A stretch of DNA of 64,000 nt from Anaeromyxobacter sp. (GTDB lineage Bacteria > Myxococcota > Myxococcia > Myxococcales > Anaeromyxobacteraceae): the NCBI GenBank assembly GCA_016718565.1, contig JADKCZ010000018.1, forward strand, positions 521,001 to 585,000. Direction: 5' to 3'. Shown here one piece after another: positions 33,887 through 48,100 of this stretch; position 1 is the stretch's first letter, and each line of letters begins with the position of its first letter. The notes beneath the pieces are model-generated. The model saw only the letters and a list, made by a program, of their open reading frames with translations, was not told where the DNA came from and did not search any database. The translations under genes and the position numbers were made by a program.

Positions 33887-34792
33887 ATGGCACAGGATCT
33901 CGACTTCTGGCGGCTGGCCGCCCGCTTCGTGGAGTTCGTCAACCGGGAGACCGGGCTGGCCCTCATCGTCTGCGACGAGCAGGGCACCATCCGGGAGGCC
34001 ACGGTCCGGTCCCGCGTCGGCACGCCCCACGCCGGGGCCCAGCGCATCCTGCGCTGCGAGGTGGACGAGGCCTTCGTCACCGCCGAGGAGGCGCAGCGCG
34101 ATCCCAAGGTCAAGGAGGGCTACAACTGCCCCATCGTGCTCGAGGGGCGGCGCCTCGGCACCTTCGGCATCGCCGGGCCGCTCGAGCTGTCCCGGCCCAT
34201 GGCGCGGGTGGCGGCCGCGGTGCTCTCCTCCTGGCTGCAGGAGCTGGGGCGCCAGCGCGCCCTGGCCAGCGCCACCGGCCAGGTCATGGAGGCGCTGCAG
34301 GCGCTCTCGGCCGAGCTGGGCCAGGCCCAGGCCAGGGCGGCCGAGACCACGGCGCAGGCCCGCGCCGCCTCCGGCACCGCCGGCGACCGGCTGGCCTCGG
34401 CCGACGAGGCGCTGCGCGGCGTGCAGGGCATCTCCCAGCAGAGCCGCATGCTGGCCATCAACGCCTCGGTGGAGGCCACCCGCGCCGGCGACAGCGGGCG
34501 GGCCTTCGGGGTCATCGCCCGCGAGATGCTGACGCTGGCCGACGACGCGCGCACCGCCTCCAACGCCATCCAGGGCACGCTGAAGGACGTGGGGGGCGCG
34601 GTGGGGGCGCTCGACCAGGCCGGCCGCTCCTCGGCCGAGGAGGCGGCCCGGCTGGTGACCACCCTGGGCGCGGTGGTGACGCGGCTGGAGGGGCTGCGCG
34701 ACGCCGTGGCCCAGCTGGGGGACGGCTCGAAGGACGCCCTGGGCCAGGCCTCCTCCGGGCAGCGGCGCATCGGGTCCTCGCTGCGCGCCTGA
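33887..34792 (+). CDS. Soluble methyl-accepting-type signalling protein with a diacid-sensor-like N-terminal domain
   Basis: The 301-residue protein has no membrane helix. Residues 1-120 look like a PocR or sugar-diacid-recognition (CdaR N-terminal) domain: FVNRETGLALIVCDEQGTIREAT, VRSRVGTPHAGAQRIL and EGYNCPIVLEGRRLGTFGIAG. Residues 130-300 are coiled-coil of the MCP signalling type, with SRMLAINASVEATRAGDSGRAFGVIAREM near the hairpin tip. It lies between lutC and a LytS/LytTR pair, so it may sense lactate or a related acid and pass the signal to a CheA-type kinase. The MCP hairpin is shorter than in full receptors, so coupling to CheA/CheW is not certain. Confidence 0.78.
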   Translation: MAQDLDFWRLAARFVEFVNRETGLALIVCDEQGTIREATVRSRVGTPHAGAQRILRCEVDEAFVTAEEAQRDPKVKEGYNCPIVLEGRRLGTFGIAGPLELSRPMARVAAAVLSSWLQELGRQRALASATGQVMEALQALSAELGQAQARAAETTAQARAASGTAGDRLASADEALRGVQGISQQSRMLAINASVEATRAGDSGRAFGVIAREMLTLADDARTASNAIQGTLKDVGGAVGALDQAGRSSAEEAARLVTTLGAVVTRLEGLRDAVAQLGDGSKDALGQASSGQRRIGSSLRA

Positions 34793-34808
34793 CCGGCCCC
34801 GAGGCCCC

Positions 34809-36503
34809 GTGCGCCTGCCCCTCCTGCTCTCCCTGCTCCTCTCGCTGGTCGAGGCCATGTCGTTCTTCATGGCCCTCTTCTACGTGCTGTCGAGGACCAA
34901 GGCGTTCCAGGCGCGGGCGGACACGCCGCCGGCGCGCACCTGGGTGCTGCGCTGGCTCTTCTTCACCTTCATCACCATCACCGGCTCCTACCTCGGCATC
35001 GACCTGCCGGACGGCGTCATCGCCAACACCCGGGCCCTGGGGGCCATCGTCTCGGGGTTCGTGGGCGGCCCGCTGCTGGGGCTGGCGGTGGGCGTCACCG
35101 CCGGCTTCCACCGCCTCTCGCTGGGCGGCACCACCGCGGTGGCCGGCGCCGTGGCCACCACCGCCGAGGGGCTGATCGGCGGCCTGATCCACCTGTGGCT
35201 GGTGCGACGCGAGGGGCCGGGCCGCCTGCCCGGCTGGCAGCTGGCGGCCGGCGTCACCGCCTGCGCCGAGGTGCTGCACATGGGCTTCGTGCTGGCGCTG
35301 TCCCCCCACAACCCGGACCCGTGGGCGGTGGTCAAGACCATCGGCCCCCCCATGATCATGGCCAACGCCATCGGCGCGGCGCTCTTCGCCCTGGTGATGC
35401 GCGACCGGCAGCGCGAGCGCGACCAGGTGGCCGCCGACTCCTCGGCCCGGGCGCTGCGGGTGGCGCAGCGCACCCTGGGGCTGCTGGCCCGCGGCTTCGA
35501 CCCGGCGGTCGCCCCTGAGGTGGCCCGCATCATCCGCGAGGAGACCGGCGCCGGGGCGGTGGTCATCACCGACGCCACCGCGGTGCTGGCCTTCGACGGG
35601 CTGGGCGCCGACCACCACCGCGCCCCGGGCCCCATCGTCTCCACCTTCACCCGCCGCGCCATCGACACCGGCGAGGTGGTCTTCGCCGACGGCGTCACGG
35701 AGCACTACAACTGCCCCATCTCGGCCGACTGCCCGCTCGACTCGGTGCTGGTCTCGCCGCTGGCCCTGGACGGGGTGGTGGTGGGCACGGTGCAGCTCTT
35801 CGAGCCGCGCCACCGCCGCTTCAGCTCGGTCAACCGCTCGCTGGGGGAGGGGCTGGCGGCGCTGCTGTCGTCCCAGCTGGTGGCGGCGCGCTACGAGCAG
35901 GCCAAGGGGCTGCTGACCCAGCAGGAGCTCAAGCTCATCCAGGCCCAGGTCAACCCGCACTTCCTCTTCAACGCCCTCAACACGGTGGCGGCGGTGCTGC
36001 GGGCCGACCCGGCGCGGGCCCGCGACCTCCTGCTGCACCTGGCCGCCTTCTTCCGCAAGAACCTGAAGCGCCCGGCCGACCTGGCCACCCTGCGCGACGA
36101 GCTCGAGCACGTGGGCGCCTACCTGGAGATCGAGAAGGCCCGCTTCGCCGACCGGCTCACCGTGGAGACCGAGATCGACCCCTCGCTGCTGGATCTCAAG
36201 CTGCCCGCCTTCACGCTCCAGCCGCTGGTGGAGAACGCCTTCAAGCACGGCTTCGCCAACACCCTGGGACCGGGCACGGCCCGCATCCGCGCCCGGCGCG
36301 AGGCCCAGCACGCCCTCATCGAGATCGAGGACGACGCCGGCGCCTACGTGGAGCCGGTGGCCGGCGACGGGCTGGGGCTGCGCAGCGTGGACCGGCGCAT
36401 CAAGACGCTGCTGGGCCGCGAGTACGGCGTGGCGGTCTCCTGCGTGCCCGGGGTGCTGACCCGGGTGACGGTGCGCGTGCCCGCCCAGGGGGTGACGCCG
36501 TGA
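34809..36503 (+). CDS. LytS/BtsS-family sensor histidine kinase
   Basis: The 564-residue protein begins at GTG 34809. It has a 5TMR-LYT type membrane domain (about residues 5-195, with DLPDGVIANTRALGAIVSGFVGGPLLGL), a GAF-like domain (about 215-375, with EHYNCPISADCPLDS), and a His-kinase region with phospho-His384 in QAQVNPHFLFNALNTVAA. An HATPase follows (LQPLVENAFKHGF, GDGLGLRSVDRRI). Relatives sense pyruvate or murein state. It overlaps its LytTR partner by four bases. Its place between the Lut and D-lactate dehydrogenase genes suggests it monitors lactate or pyruvate. Confidence 0.92.
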   Translation: MRLPLLLSLLLSLVEAMSFFMALFYVLSRTKAFQARADTPPARTWVLRWLFFTFITITGSYLGIDLPDGVIANTRALGAIVSGFVGGPLLGLAVGVTAGFHRLSLGGTTAVAGAVATTAEGLIGGLIHLWLVRREGPGRLPGWQLAAGVTACAEVLHMGFVLALSPHNPDPWAVVKTIGPPMIMANAIGAALFALVMRDRQRERDQVAADSSARALRVAQRTLGLLARGFDPAVAPEVARIIREETGAGAVVITDATAVLAFDGLGADHHRAPGPIVSTFTRRAIDTGEVVFADGVTEHYNCPISADCPLDSVLVSPLALDGVVVGTVQLFEPRHRRFSSVNRSLGEGLAALLSSQLVAARYEQAKGLLTQQELKLIQAQVNPHFLFNALNTVAAVLRADPARARDLLLHLAAFFRKNLKRPADLATLRDELEHVGAYLEIEKARFADRLTVETEIDPSLLDLKLPAFTLQPLVENAFKHGFANTLGPGTARIRARREAQHALIEIEDDAGAYVEPVAGDGLGLRSVDRRIKTLLGREYGVAVSCVPGVLTRVTVRVPAQGVTP

Positions 36504-37207
36504 TCCGCGCCCTGGTGGTCGACGACGAGGTCAACGCCCGCGAGGAGCTGGCGGCGCTGCTGCGCGAGACCGGCGCCTTCGAGGTGGTGGGGCTGTGCGC
36601 CAACGCGGTGGAGGCCATCCCGGCGGTGCGGCGCGAGCGCCCGGCGGTGCTCTTCCTGGACGTGCAGATGCCGGCCATCTCCGGCTTCGAGCTGCTGGCC
36701 ATGCTCGACCCCGAGGAGCTGCCGCAGGTGGTCTTCGTCACCGCCCACGACGAGTTCGCGGTGCGGGCCTTCGAGGAGAACGCCGTCGACTACCTGCTCA
36801 AGCCGGTGGAGCGGGAGCGGCTGGCGCGCACCCTGGAGCGGCTGCGCCGCGGCCCCTCGACCCGCCCGGCCACCCTGGCGGCGGCCAGCATCCGGCGCAT
36901 CCCGTGCCAGGGGGCCCGCTCCATCAAGCTGGTGGACCTGGCCGACGTCGAGTCGGTCCGCTCCTCGGAGGCCGGGGTGTACGTGGTGACCGGGGCGGGC
37001 GAGCACTTCACCGACCTGACCCTGCGGGTGCTGGAGGATCGGACCGGCCTGTTCCGCTGCCACAAGCAGCACCTGGTGAACGTGGAGCGGGTCGACGAGA
37101 TCCTGCTCGGCGACGACGAGGGCGCGCAGGTGCGGACGCGGACCGGGCGGCTGGTGCCGGTGAGCCGGAGGTTCCTGGGAGCGCTGAAGGAGCTGCTGGG
37201 GGTCTGA
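36500..37207 (+). CDS. LytTR-family response regulator
   Basis: The 235-residue protein has a receiver domain (phospho-Asp54 in LFLDVQMPAISG, Lys near residue 104 in DYLLKPVERERL) and a C-terminal LytTR DNA-binding domain (about residues 135-235, with VDLADVESVRSSEAGVYVVT and RCHKQHLVNVERVDEI). It is the output of the adjacent LytS kinase. The likely targets are the lut genes, the D-lactate dehydrogenase or the permease, by gene order only. Confidence 0.94.
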   Translation: MIRALVVDDEVNAREELAALLRETGAFEVVGLCANAVEAIPAVRRERPAVLFLDVQMPAISGFELLAMLDPEELPQVVFVTAHDEFAVRAFEENAVDYLLKPVERERLARTLERLRRGPSTRPATLAAASIRRIPCQGARSIKLVDLADVESVRSSEAGVYVVTGAGEHFTDLTLRVLEDRTGLFRCHKQHLVNVERVDEILLGDDEGAQVRTRTGRLVPVSRRFLGALKELLGV

Positions 37208-37397
37208 GCGGTCGCGGCCGGGGTGCCCCTCTCCGCGCACCCGCCTCGCCTCGACGCGTCGCGTCACCCGGCTTCCCACCCCAATGACCTCGCCGGTCGG
37301 GCTGCGCCGAACGCCGGTCGCCGGCATGAGTGCGCCTCTCACCCACTCCGCCGCCTCCCCGCCGTCCGATCATGGCCTACTCCCGCGAGCCCCCGCC

Positions 37398-40283
<2,886 letters not shown>

Positions 40284-40314
40284 CGCAGCGCCTCCCTCTC
40301 CCCGGAGACCACCG

Positions 40315-41979
<1,665 letters not shown>

Positions 41980-42130
41980 TCGGGGGGTGAGCCGCCGCGG
42001 CCCGTGCCACGGCCGCGACGGACCCAGGCCCGGATCGCCCCCTGCCACGGGGCGGTCCGGGCCGTTTTCGTCTCGGGGTCGGGGTCGGGTCCCCTCCTCA
42101 GGGCGGAGGGCCAGGCCCGGGCGCAGGGCT

Positions 42131-42736
42131 TCAGCCGCGCCCGCGGTGCTGCCGGTAGAACTCGCGCGCCTTGGCGCGGTTGCCGCACAGCTTCATGTCG
42201 CACCACCGCCGCGAGTGGTTCTTGCTGCGGTCGACGAAGAACTGGCGGCAGTTCTCCGCGTCGCAGCGGCGGATCAGCGCCACGGTCTCGGGGGAGGTGA
42301 GGAGCCGCGCCGCGGCCATGACGACGGGACCCAGTAGCGAGGCGGGCCGCTCGGCCGTGACCGGGAGGTCGAAGGCCAGGCCCCCGGCGGCGGCGCGCAG
42401 GACGACCGCGGCCTGCGCCTCGGCGAGGAAGCCGTTGAAGCGCCGGAGGTGGACGGTCCTGGGCCGCCGCCGGGCGAGGTGCGCGGTGACGAGCTCGTAG
42501 AGGCAGTCCCGCAGCTGCAGCGCGCGCCGGAACACGGCCTGCGCGGTGCGCCGGTCCCCGACCCCCAGCGCGCGCAGCCTGCCCGCCACCTGCGGCCCCG
42601 CCACCCCGGCCCGGGCCGCCCAGTCGACGAGCTCCCGCCAGGAGGTCAGCACCTCCTCCGGCGCCCGGCCCGCGTGACGCTCCAGCGTGTTCACGAAGTC
42701 CAGGCCCAGATCTCCGGCGGTGAACGCGTACGCCAT
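42131..42736 (-). CDS. CGNR zinc-finger / ABATE-domain regulator
   Basis: The 201-residue protein has an N-terminal stress-induced ABATE-like domain (DLGLDFVNTLERHAGR...RELVDWAARAG) and a C-terminal CGNR finger (CDAENCRQFFVDRSKNHSRR then WCDMKLCGNRAKAREFY). The four Cys likely bind zinc. Such proteins are probable DNA-binding regulators. The ATG at 42736 is preceded by AAGGAGG. It is divergent from an EamA exporter with only 75 bp between them, so it is a likely regulator of that gene. Confidence 0.9.
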   Translation of the reverse strand: MAYAFTAGDLGLDFVNTLERHAGRAPEEVLTSWRELVDWAARAGVAGPQVAGRLRALGVGDRRTAQAVFRRALQLRDCLYELVTAHLARRRPRTVHLRRFNGFLAEAQAAVVLRAAAGGLAFDLPVTAERPASLLGPVVMAAARLLTSPETVALIRRCDAENCRQFFVDRSKNHSRRWCDMKLCGNRAKAREFYRQHRGRG

Positions 42737-42772
42737 GGGGGTGCCGCCTCCTTGCTAACCATCATACCGCGT

Positions 42773-42801
42773 TTGACAGGTTATTCCTCCGGACGTAGCG
42801 T
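42773..42801 (+). promoter_or_regulatory. Sigma-70-type promoter of the second EamA gene
   Basis: TTGACA (42773-42778) and TAGCGT (42796-42801) are separated by 17 bases. The -10 ends 10 nt before the ATG at 42812, so a leader of only a few bases is expected. On the other strand TATGAT (42766-42761) may be the -10 of the CGNR gene. Confidence 0.55.
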
Positions 42802-42811
42802 CAGAGCCGTC

Positions 42812-43747
42812 ATGGGTGCTCCTGGAGGTACGTGCCTGGCCCCCGCCGCGCCGCCACCGCCCGCGCCGCCCCGTGCCCTGGTGCTCCTGGCCTTCGCGGC
42901 CGTCTTCCTGGTCTGGGGCACGACGTTCCTGGCCATCCGCTACGCGGTCGAGACCATCCCGCCGCTCCTCACGGCGGGCGTGCGCCACGGCGTGGCGGGG
43001 ACCCTGCTCTTCTCGCTGGCCTGGCTGCGCGGCTACCGCCCGCGCCGCACCGACTGGCTCGCGGGCAGCGTGCTCGGCGCGCTCTTCTTCCTGGCCGGAC
43101 ACGGCCTGCTGCACTGGGCCGAGGTGCACATCTCGTCGGGGCTGGCGGCGCTCCTCATCGCCACCGAGCCGCTCATGATCCTGGGGCTCGGCGCTGCGCT
43201 TGGCCGCCAGCGCCTCCGCCGGCCCAGCGCCCTCGGCCTCCTGCTCGGCCTGGCCGGCGTCGCGCTGCTCACGCTGCCCGAGCTCGGCGCGGCGCGCCTG
43301 GTCGACCGGGCCATCTTCGCCACGCTGCTCAGCTCCTTCGCCTGGTCGCTCGGCGTCGTGGCGGGGCCGCTGCTGAACCTCCCCGAGCACGCCATCGGCC
43401 GCGCGGCCGTGGCGACGCTCACGGGCGGCGCCATGCTCCTGCTGCTCGCGGGCCTCACCGGCGAGCTCTCGGCGCTCGACCCCGGCGCGATCTCGCTCCG
43501 CTCCGCGCTCGGCCTCGCCTACCTCATCACCTTCGGCTCGGTGATCACCTTCTCGGCCTACACCTGGCTCCTGCAGCGCGTGCCGCCGGCGCTGGTGGCG
43601 ACCCACACCTTCGTGAACCCGGTGGTCGCCGTCTTGGTCGGCTGGATGTGGGCCGGCGAGCCGCTCGGCGGCCAGCTGGTGCTCGCGACGGCGGCCATCG
43701 TGGCGGCGGTGGTGCTGGTGGGGCGGGGGGAGCGCTCGACCTCGTAG
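42812..43747 (+). CDS. EamA-family (DMT superfamily) transporter
   Basis: The 311-residue protein has a Pro/Ala-rich N-terminus and about ten membrane helices in two EamA repeats, with VFLVWGTTFLAIRYAVETIPPLL in the first and FGSVITFSAYTWLLQRVPPALVATHTFVNPVVAVLVG in the second. It is related to the gene at 18402. Family members export amino acids, metabolites or drugs. The divergent CGNR gene is probably its regulator. It converges with the FlgO-like gene after 13 bp. Confidence 0.9.
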   Translation: MGAPGGTCLAPAAPPPPAPPRALVLLAFAAVFLVWGTTFLAIRYAVETIPPLLTAGVRHGVAGTLLFSLAWLRGYRPRRTDWLAGSVLGALFFLAGHGLLHWAEVHISSGLAALLIATEPLMILGLGAALGRQRLRRPSALGLLLGLAGVALLTLPELGAARLVDRAIFATLLSSFAWSLGVVAGPLLNLPEHAIGRAAVATLTGGAMLLLLAGLTGELSALDPGAISLRSALGLAYLITFGSVITFSAYTWLLQRVPPALVATHTFVNPVVAVLVGWMWAGEPLGGQLVLATAAIVAAVVLVGRGERSTS

Positions 43748-43760
43748 GCCGCGCGGTGCC

Positions 43761-45134
43761 CTAGAACCGCCCCGCCAGCGCGACCCCCAGCCCCTGGCTG
43801 GCCGGGGCCAGCGCCAGGCCGTCGGCCGCCTTGGCCCCGTCCACGCCGAACAGGTAGGCGTCGGCCGCCGCGAGGGCCCACACGCCGGCGGCGCCCCACA
43901 GGAACCCGTTGCGCACCCCGTAGGCGTCGTTGGCCTGCTGCCTGAGGGCCGCCGCCTCGGCGCCCGGGTCGCCCCCGAGCTGGCCCGGCGTCACCTTGGC
44001 CAGGTAGTCGCGCTCCGCCTTGGCGCCCTTCAGGTGGAAGGCCAGCGCCGCCCCCACCGTCCCGAGCGCGGCCGCCCCGAAGACCGCCGCCTTCACCGGC
44101 TGGCGGTTGTAGAGCTGCCCCCACCCTGGCACCAGCAGCGACCGGAAGACCGCGTCGGACCGGCTCCGCAGCACCACCGCGTCGGCCGAGAAGGCGATGA
44201 GTGACCCGGCCGAGACGGTCTCCGAGGCGGTGGCCAGGGTCTCCGCGGTCTCGGTGGTGACGATGCGGGCGTTCACCAGGAAGCGATCGCCGGCGTCGGC
44301 CACGCTGCCCACCACCAGCGCCTGGGCGTCGGCGATCTTGCCCAGCCGCGGCGCGTCCTTGGCGTCCACCAGCCCCATCTCGCCGAGCTTCACCTCCGCC
44401 AGGACGGCGCCCAGCCGGGCCCGCTCCACCAGCAGCAGCCCGTGGAACTGCCGCAGGTCGGTGGACAGCTCGGCCGTCACCACCGCCCCCAGCTCCCGCT
44501 TGGTGGACTCCGGCCCGACGTCCACGAACGGCAGCACCGCCAGCCGCTGGTAGCGCCCGGCGCCGGGCAGCTTGCCCAGGCCCGCCGAGAGCATGTCGGA
44601 GAGGCGGCGGACCACCACGTCCACCGACTCGGAGCGGGCCAGGGCCGCCCCGGGGCGGCCGGAGTCCAGCTTGGCCGTCTCGCTGGCCAGCACGTTGCCC
44701 GCCGGCAGGGCCACCACCCGCACCTGCACCCGCACCGGGCCGTCGCCGCCGCCCGAGGCCTCGGTGACCACCACCGCCTGCACCTCCGGCAGCGGCGGCA
44801 GCGCCAGGCCGCCCCCCAGCAGGGCCGCCAGGGTCTTCTCGCGCTGGGCCTGATCGAGCAGCGCCCAGTCTCGCACCTTGACGCGGCCGCCGCGCACCAG
44901 CTCGGCCGAGAGCGCCTCGGTGAAGGCCCGCCCCGCCCCGGCCTGCTGCGCCGTGGGGGTCTCCCGCGCCGGCGACACCGCCAGCGTCCCGGGCGCGCTG
45001 GTCCCCCGCCTGGCGAGCGCCTCCACCAGCGCCCCCGCCACCCGCCTGGCCGCCGCCGCCGTCTCCTCGGCCCTGGCCCCCGGCGCCCAGCCCAGCAGCG
45101 CCGCCACCACCGCCACCCTCGTCATGGTCCGCAT
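43761..45134 (-). CDS. FlgO/CsgG-like periplasmic protein with DUF5683-like C-terminus
   Basis: The 457-residue protein has a signal peptide (MTRVAVVAALLGWAPGARAEE). A first half resembles a degenerate lipoprotein-like domain (residues 30-170). The FlgO/CsgG-like core runs about residues 190-310: YQRLAVLPFVDVGPESTKREL, LVERARLGAVLAEVKLGEMG and ADAQALVVGSVADAGDRFLV. The C-terminus (SDAVFRSLLVPGWGQLYNRQPVKAAVFGAAA) is like DUF5683 and carries two membrane-like helices. The gene follows the giant repeat lipoprotein by only 14 bases on the same strand. By analogy with CsgG and FlgO it may assemble or anchor an outer-membrane structure, possibly involving that lipoprotein. Confidence 0.75.
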   Translation of the reverse strand: MRTMTRVAVVAALLGWAPGARAEETAAAARRVAGALVEALARRGTSAPGTLAVSPARETPTAQQAGAGRAFTEALSAELVRGGRVKVRDWALLDQAQREKTLAALLGGGLALPPLPEVQAVVVTEASGGGDGPVRVQVRVVALPAGNVLASETAKLDSGRPGAALARSESVDVVVRRLSDMLSAGLGKLPGAGRYQRLAVLPFVDVGPESTKRELGAVVTAELSTDLRQFHGLLLVERARLGAVLAEVKLGEMGLVDAKDAPRLGKIADAQALVVGSVADAGDRFLVNARIVTTETAETLATASETVSAGSLIAFSADAVVLRSRSDAVFRSLLVPGWGQLYNRQPVKAAVFGAAALGTVGAALAFHLKGAKAERDYLAKVTPGQLGGDPGAEAAALRQQANDAYGVRNGFLWGAAGVWALAAADAYLFGVDGAKAADGLALAPASQGLGVALAGRF

Positions 45135-45148
45135 GGCCGTGTCCCCTC

Positions 45149-48100
45149 TCACCGCAGGTCGAAGACGCGGTAGACCCCGCCCACCATCGAGGCGAACGGG
45201 CCGTCGAGGCGCAGCGTGATCGGCCCGCCGCGGAACGGGTCGGCCAGGTTGACGCCGCCCACCGGCGTCGGCGGCAAGCCGTCGCGCCAGTACGGCGCCA
45301 GGTTGAAGGAGGCGAGGCCGAGGTTGGAGGCCACGTAGAGCACGTCGCCCGCCACCACCGGCGCCTGCGCCGGCGCCGTCACCGTGAGCCGCGCGACGTT
45401 GAGCGCGCCGGTGTCGCCGCCGCTCAGGGTGCCGTCGCGGTCCACCGAGGAGAGCCGGTGGACGCCCACCTGGTACTGGGGCACCTGGTAGATGGGGTCG
45501 TACAGCGTGTAGAAGAGCGTCCGCCCGACCACCGCCACGCCGGTGATGCCCCCCTCCACGCCGATCTGCAGGGTGGTCCTGGCGGAGACCGTGCCGGAGG
45601 CCTGCACCGTCGAGACGTCCCAGACCCGCACCTCGTTGAGCTCCGGGCTCCCCTGGGCCATGCCGGCGTAGAGCCGGTCCCGCGAGAGGGTCAGCGAGGC
45701 GATCTGGTAGTTGAGCGGGAGCGCGACGGTGGTGGCCCGCAGGGTCATGGCCACCGGGTTGCGGATGTCGATCACGTCCACCTGGCCGGCCGAGCCGTTG
45801 CGCGCCACGTAGAGGTACTCGCCGTCGCTGACCACCGCGGCCGGCTCGGCCGTCCCGGTGAAGGTGTAGCGGCCGAGGTAGGTCCAGGGCGCCGTCCCCG
45901 GGTCGAAGGCGTCCACGGTGGGCGCTCCGGCCACCCGGCGGGTCACCGCGAAGATCAGCCCGTCCGACTCGACCAGGAAGGAGACCGAGCGGAGGACGTC
46001 CAGGCCGGCGGCCTGGTTGGGCAGGTTGAGCTGGATGTTGGTGGAGGCGTAGAAGGGCGCCGCCAGCGTCCCCTCGGCCAGGCTCTGCTCGTTGGCGCTG
46101 TACAGGCGGGAGTTGTCGGTGAAGCCGGCCCCGGGGATGGTGGGGCCGGCGATCCGCGCCAGCATGCCGTCGGAGGCCAGCGCCGCGCCCTGGAAGCCCC
46201 AGGAGGCGGCGATGTCGTGGCTCTTGAGCAGGCGGCCGCCCTCCGCCGAGACCGGCGTGAAGAAGGTGATGCCGTTGCGCCCGCAGGAGGCGGCGTAGCG
46301 CCCGTCCACGTGCGTCAGCGAGCCGCGCTCCCCGCCCTGCGGCGCCGAGCAGGCCGAGTAGCGGATGGTCCCGTCCACGCCGCCCGCCGCGCGCCCGACG
46401 AAGGAGGGCCCGCTGGGGTCGCCGTAGGCCCCCAGCCCGACCAGGTAGCCGTCCTGCAGCAGGGTCGGCCCGGACAGCGGGTAGATGGCCGGACCGGTCA
46501 GGAAGGGCGACGAGGGCGTGGAGACGATGAAGAGGTAGGCCCCGTCCTGCGTCCCGGCCACCGCGTAGTCGCCCTCCACCGTGACGTTGCTGCCGGCGCC
46601 GCCGCTCCAGCTCGCCGCGCCCAGCAGCGACAGGGTGGCGCCGTTGAAGTCGTAGGTGCGCAGCTCGGACGCCCCGGTGACCGCGTAGATGACCGCGTGC
46701 GCCACCGGGCTGACCCCCACCGCGCCCGCCACCGAGTTGTCGTAGCGCGCCGCGATGGCGTTGATGGTGACCCCGGGGGCCAGGGTGTTGAGCAGCGTCA
46801 TGGAGGGCGTGGCCGCCCCGACGTTGCTCACGTCGTAGGCCCGCAGGCCGCTGGCCGAGACGGTGAAGAGCCAGCGCCCCACCACCGCCGCGTCGCTGAC
46901 GCTGTTGTCGCCCGTGAAGGTCCGGTAGGTGAGCGAGCCGTTGCCGTTGATGCGGAAGACGTCCAGGCCGGTCGAGCCGCCCAGGGCGTAGAGGAAGCGG
47001 CCGTGGACCACCACCTTGGTGTAGTTGGCGATCCAGCCCGGGGTGACGGAGGAGATCACGTTGGGCGTGTAGGGGTTGGAGGCGTCCACCGTGTGGATGG
47101 AGCGGCCCGCCGCCACGAAGAGGAACCGATCGCTCTCGGCGAAGGCCTCCGGCGGCAGCTCCAGGAAGGAGGCGGCCAGGTGGGCGATGGCGGTGCCGGT
47201 GACCGTGTACCGCTCCAGGGCGCGGTTCATGCCGGCCACCTCCACCGCCCAGAGCCGCTCCTGGCCCAGGTGGTTCAGCCCGGCGTGGGCCGCCACCGCG
47301 TCGGACATGCCGAGCCAGCTGAACTGGCTCAGGAAGACCAGGCCGCCGTCGTCGAGCACCTGGAAGACCTCGGGCGAGCCCATGCCGCCGCTCACGAAGA
47401 CGTACAGGTTCTGGTTGATCCCGCCGGCCGTCGCCACCGGCCCGGTGCCGTCGGACCCGGCGCCGCTCGGCAGCGTGAGCGTGTCCTGTGGACCGGCGAA
47501 GCCCGGCGAGTACCAGGAGAGCACGGTCTGGTCGGAGATCGAGGACACGTAGGAGAGGAAGATGCCGTTGTGGAAGGCGGGCACGAAGTCCTGCACCGAG
47601 GCGCCGAAGGCGATGTCGCCGATGGGCACGCCGGCGTCGTCGAGGAGCGGCCCGTGGCGGGTCTCGGTGATGCCCCCGGCCAGCACGGTGGTGAGATCGA
47701 AGGTCCACAGGTTGGGCGCCGTGTCGTCGCGCGGATCGACGCGGGCGAAGGCGTGGACCTGGCCGAAGGCCAGCGTGGCGGCGTAGACCTTCAGCACCGA
47801 GGCGGAGAAGTCGCGGCGCGCCACCTGGCGGAGGAAGGCCAGCTGCCCGGCCTTGAAGGTGAAGGCCCGCAGCCCCTTCCGGTCGACGGTGACCACCACC
47901 GGCTCGCCGGCGAAGGTCCCGACCAGCACGTGGGTGGGCTGGACCGGCAGGAGGCCCTCGATGGTGCCCACCGTCGGCGAGGCGGAGGAGCCGGTGGTCT
48001 TGAAAAAGACGATGGGCGTTGAGGCGCGGTAGTTCTCGCCGTCGCCGCGGAAGTCGCCCTCGGCGGTGGTGCCGGTGGGCAGCACGCAGTGGCCGGTCAC

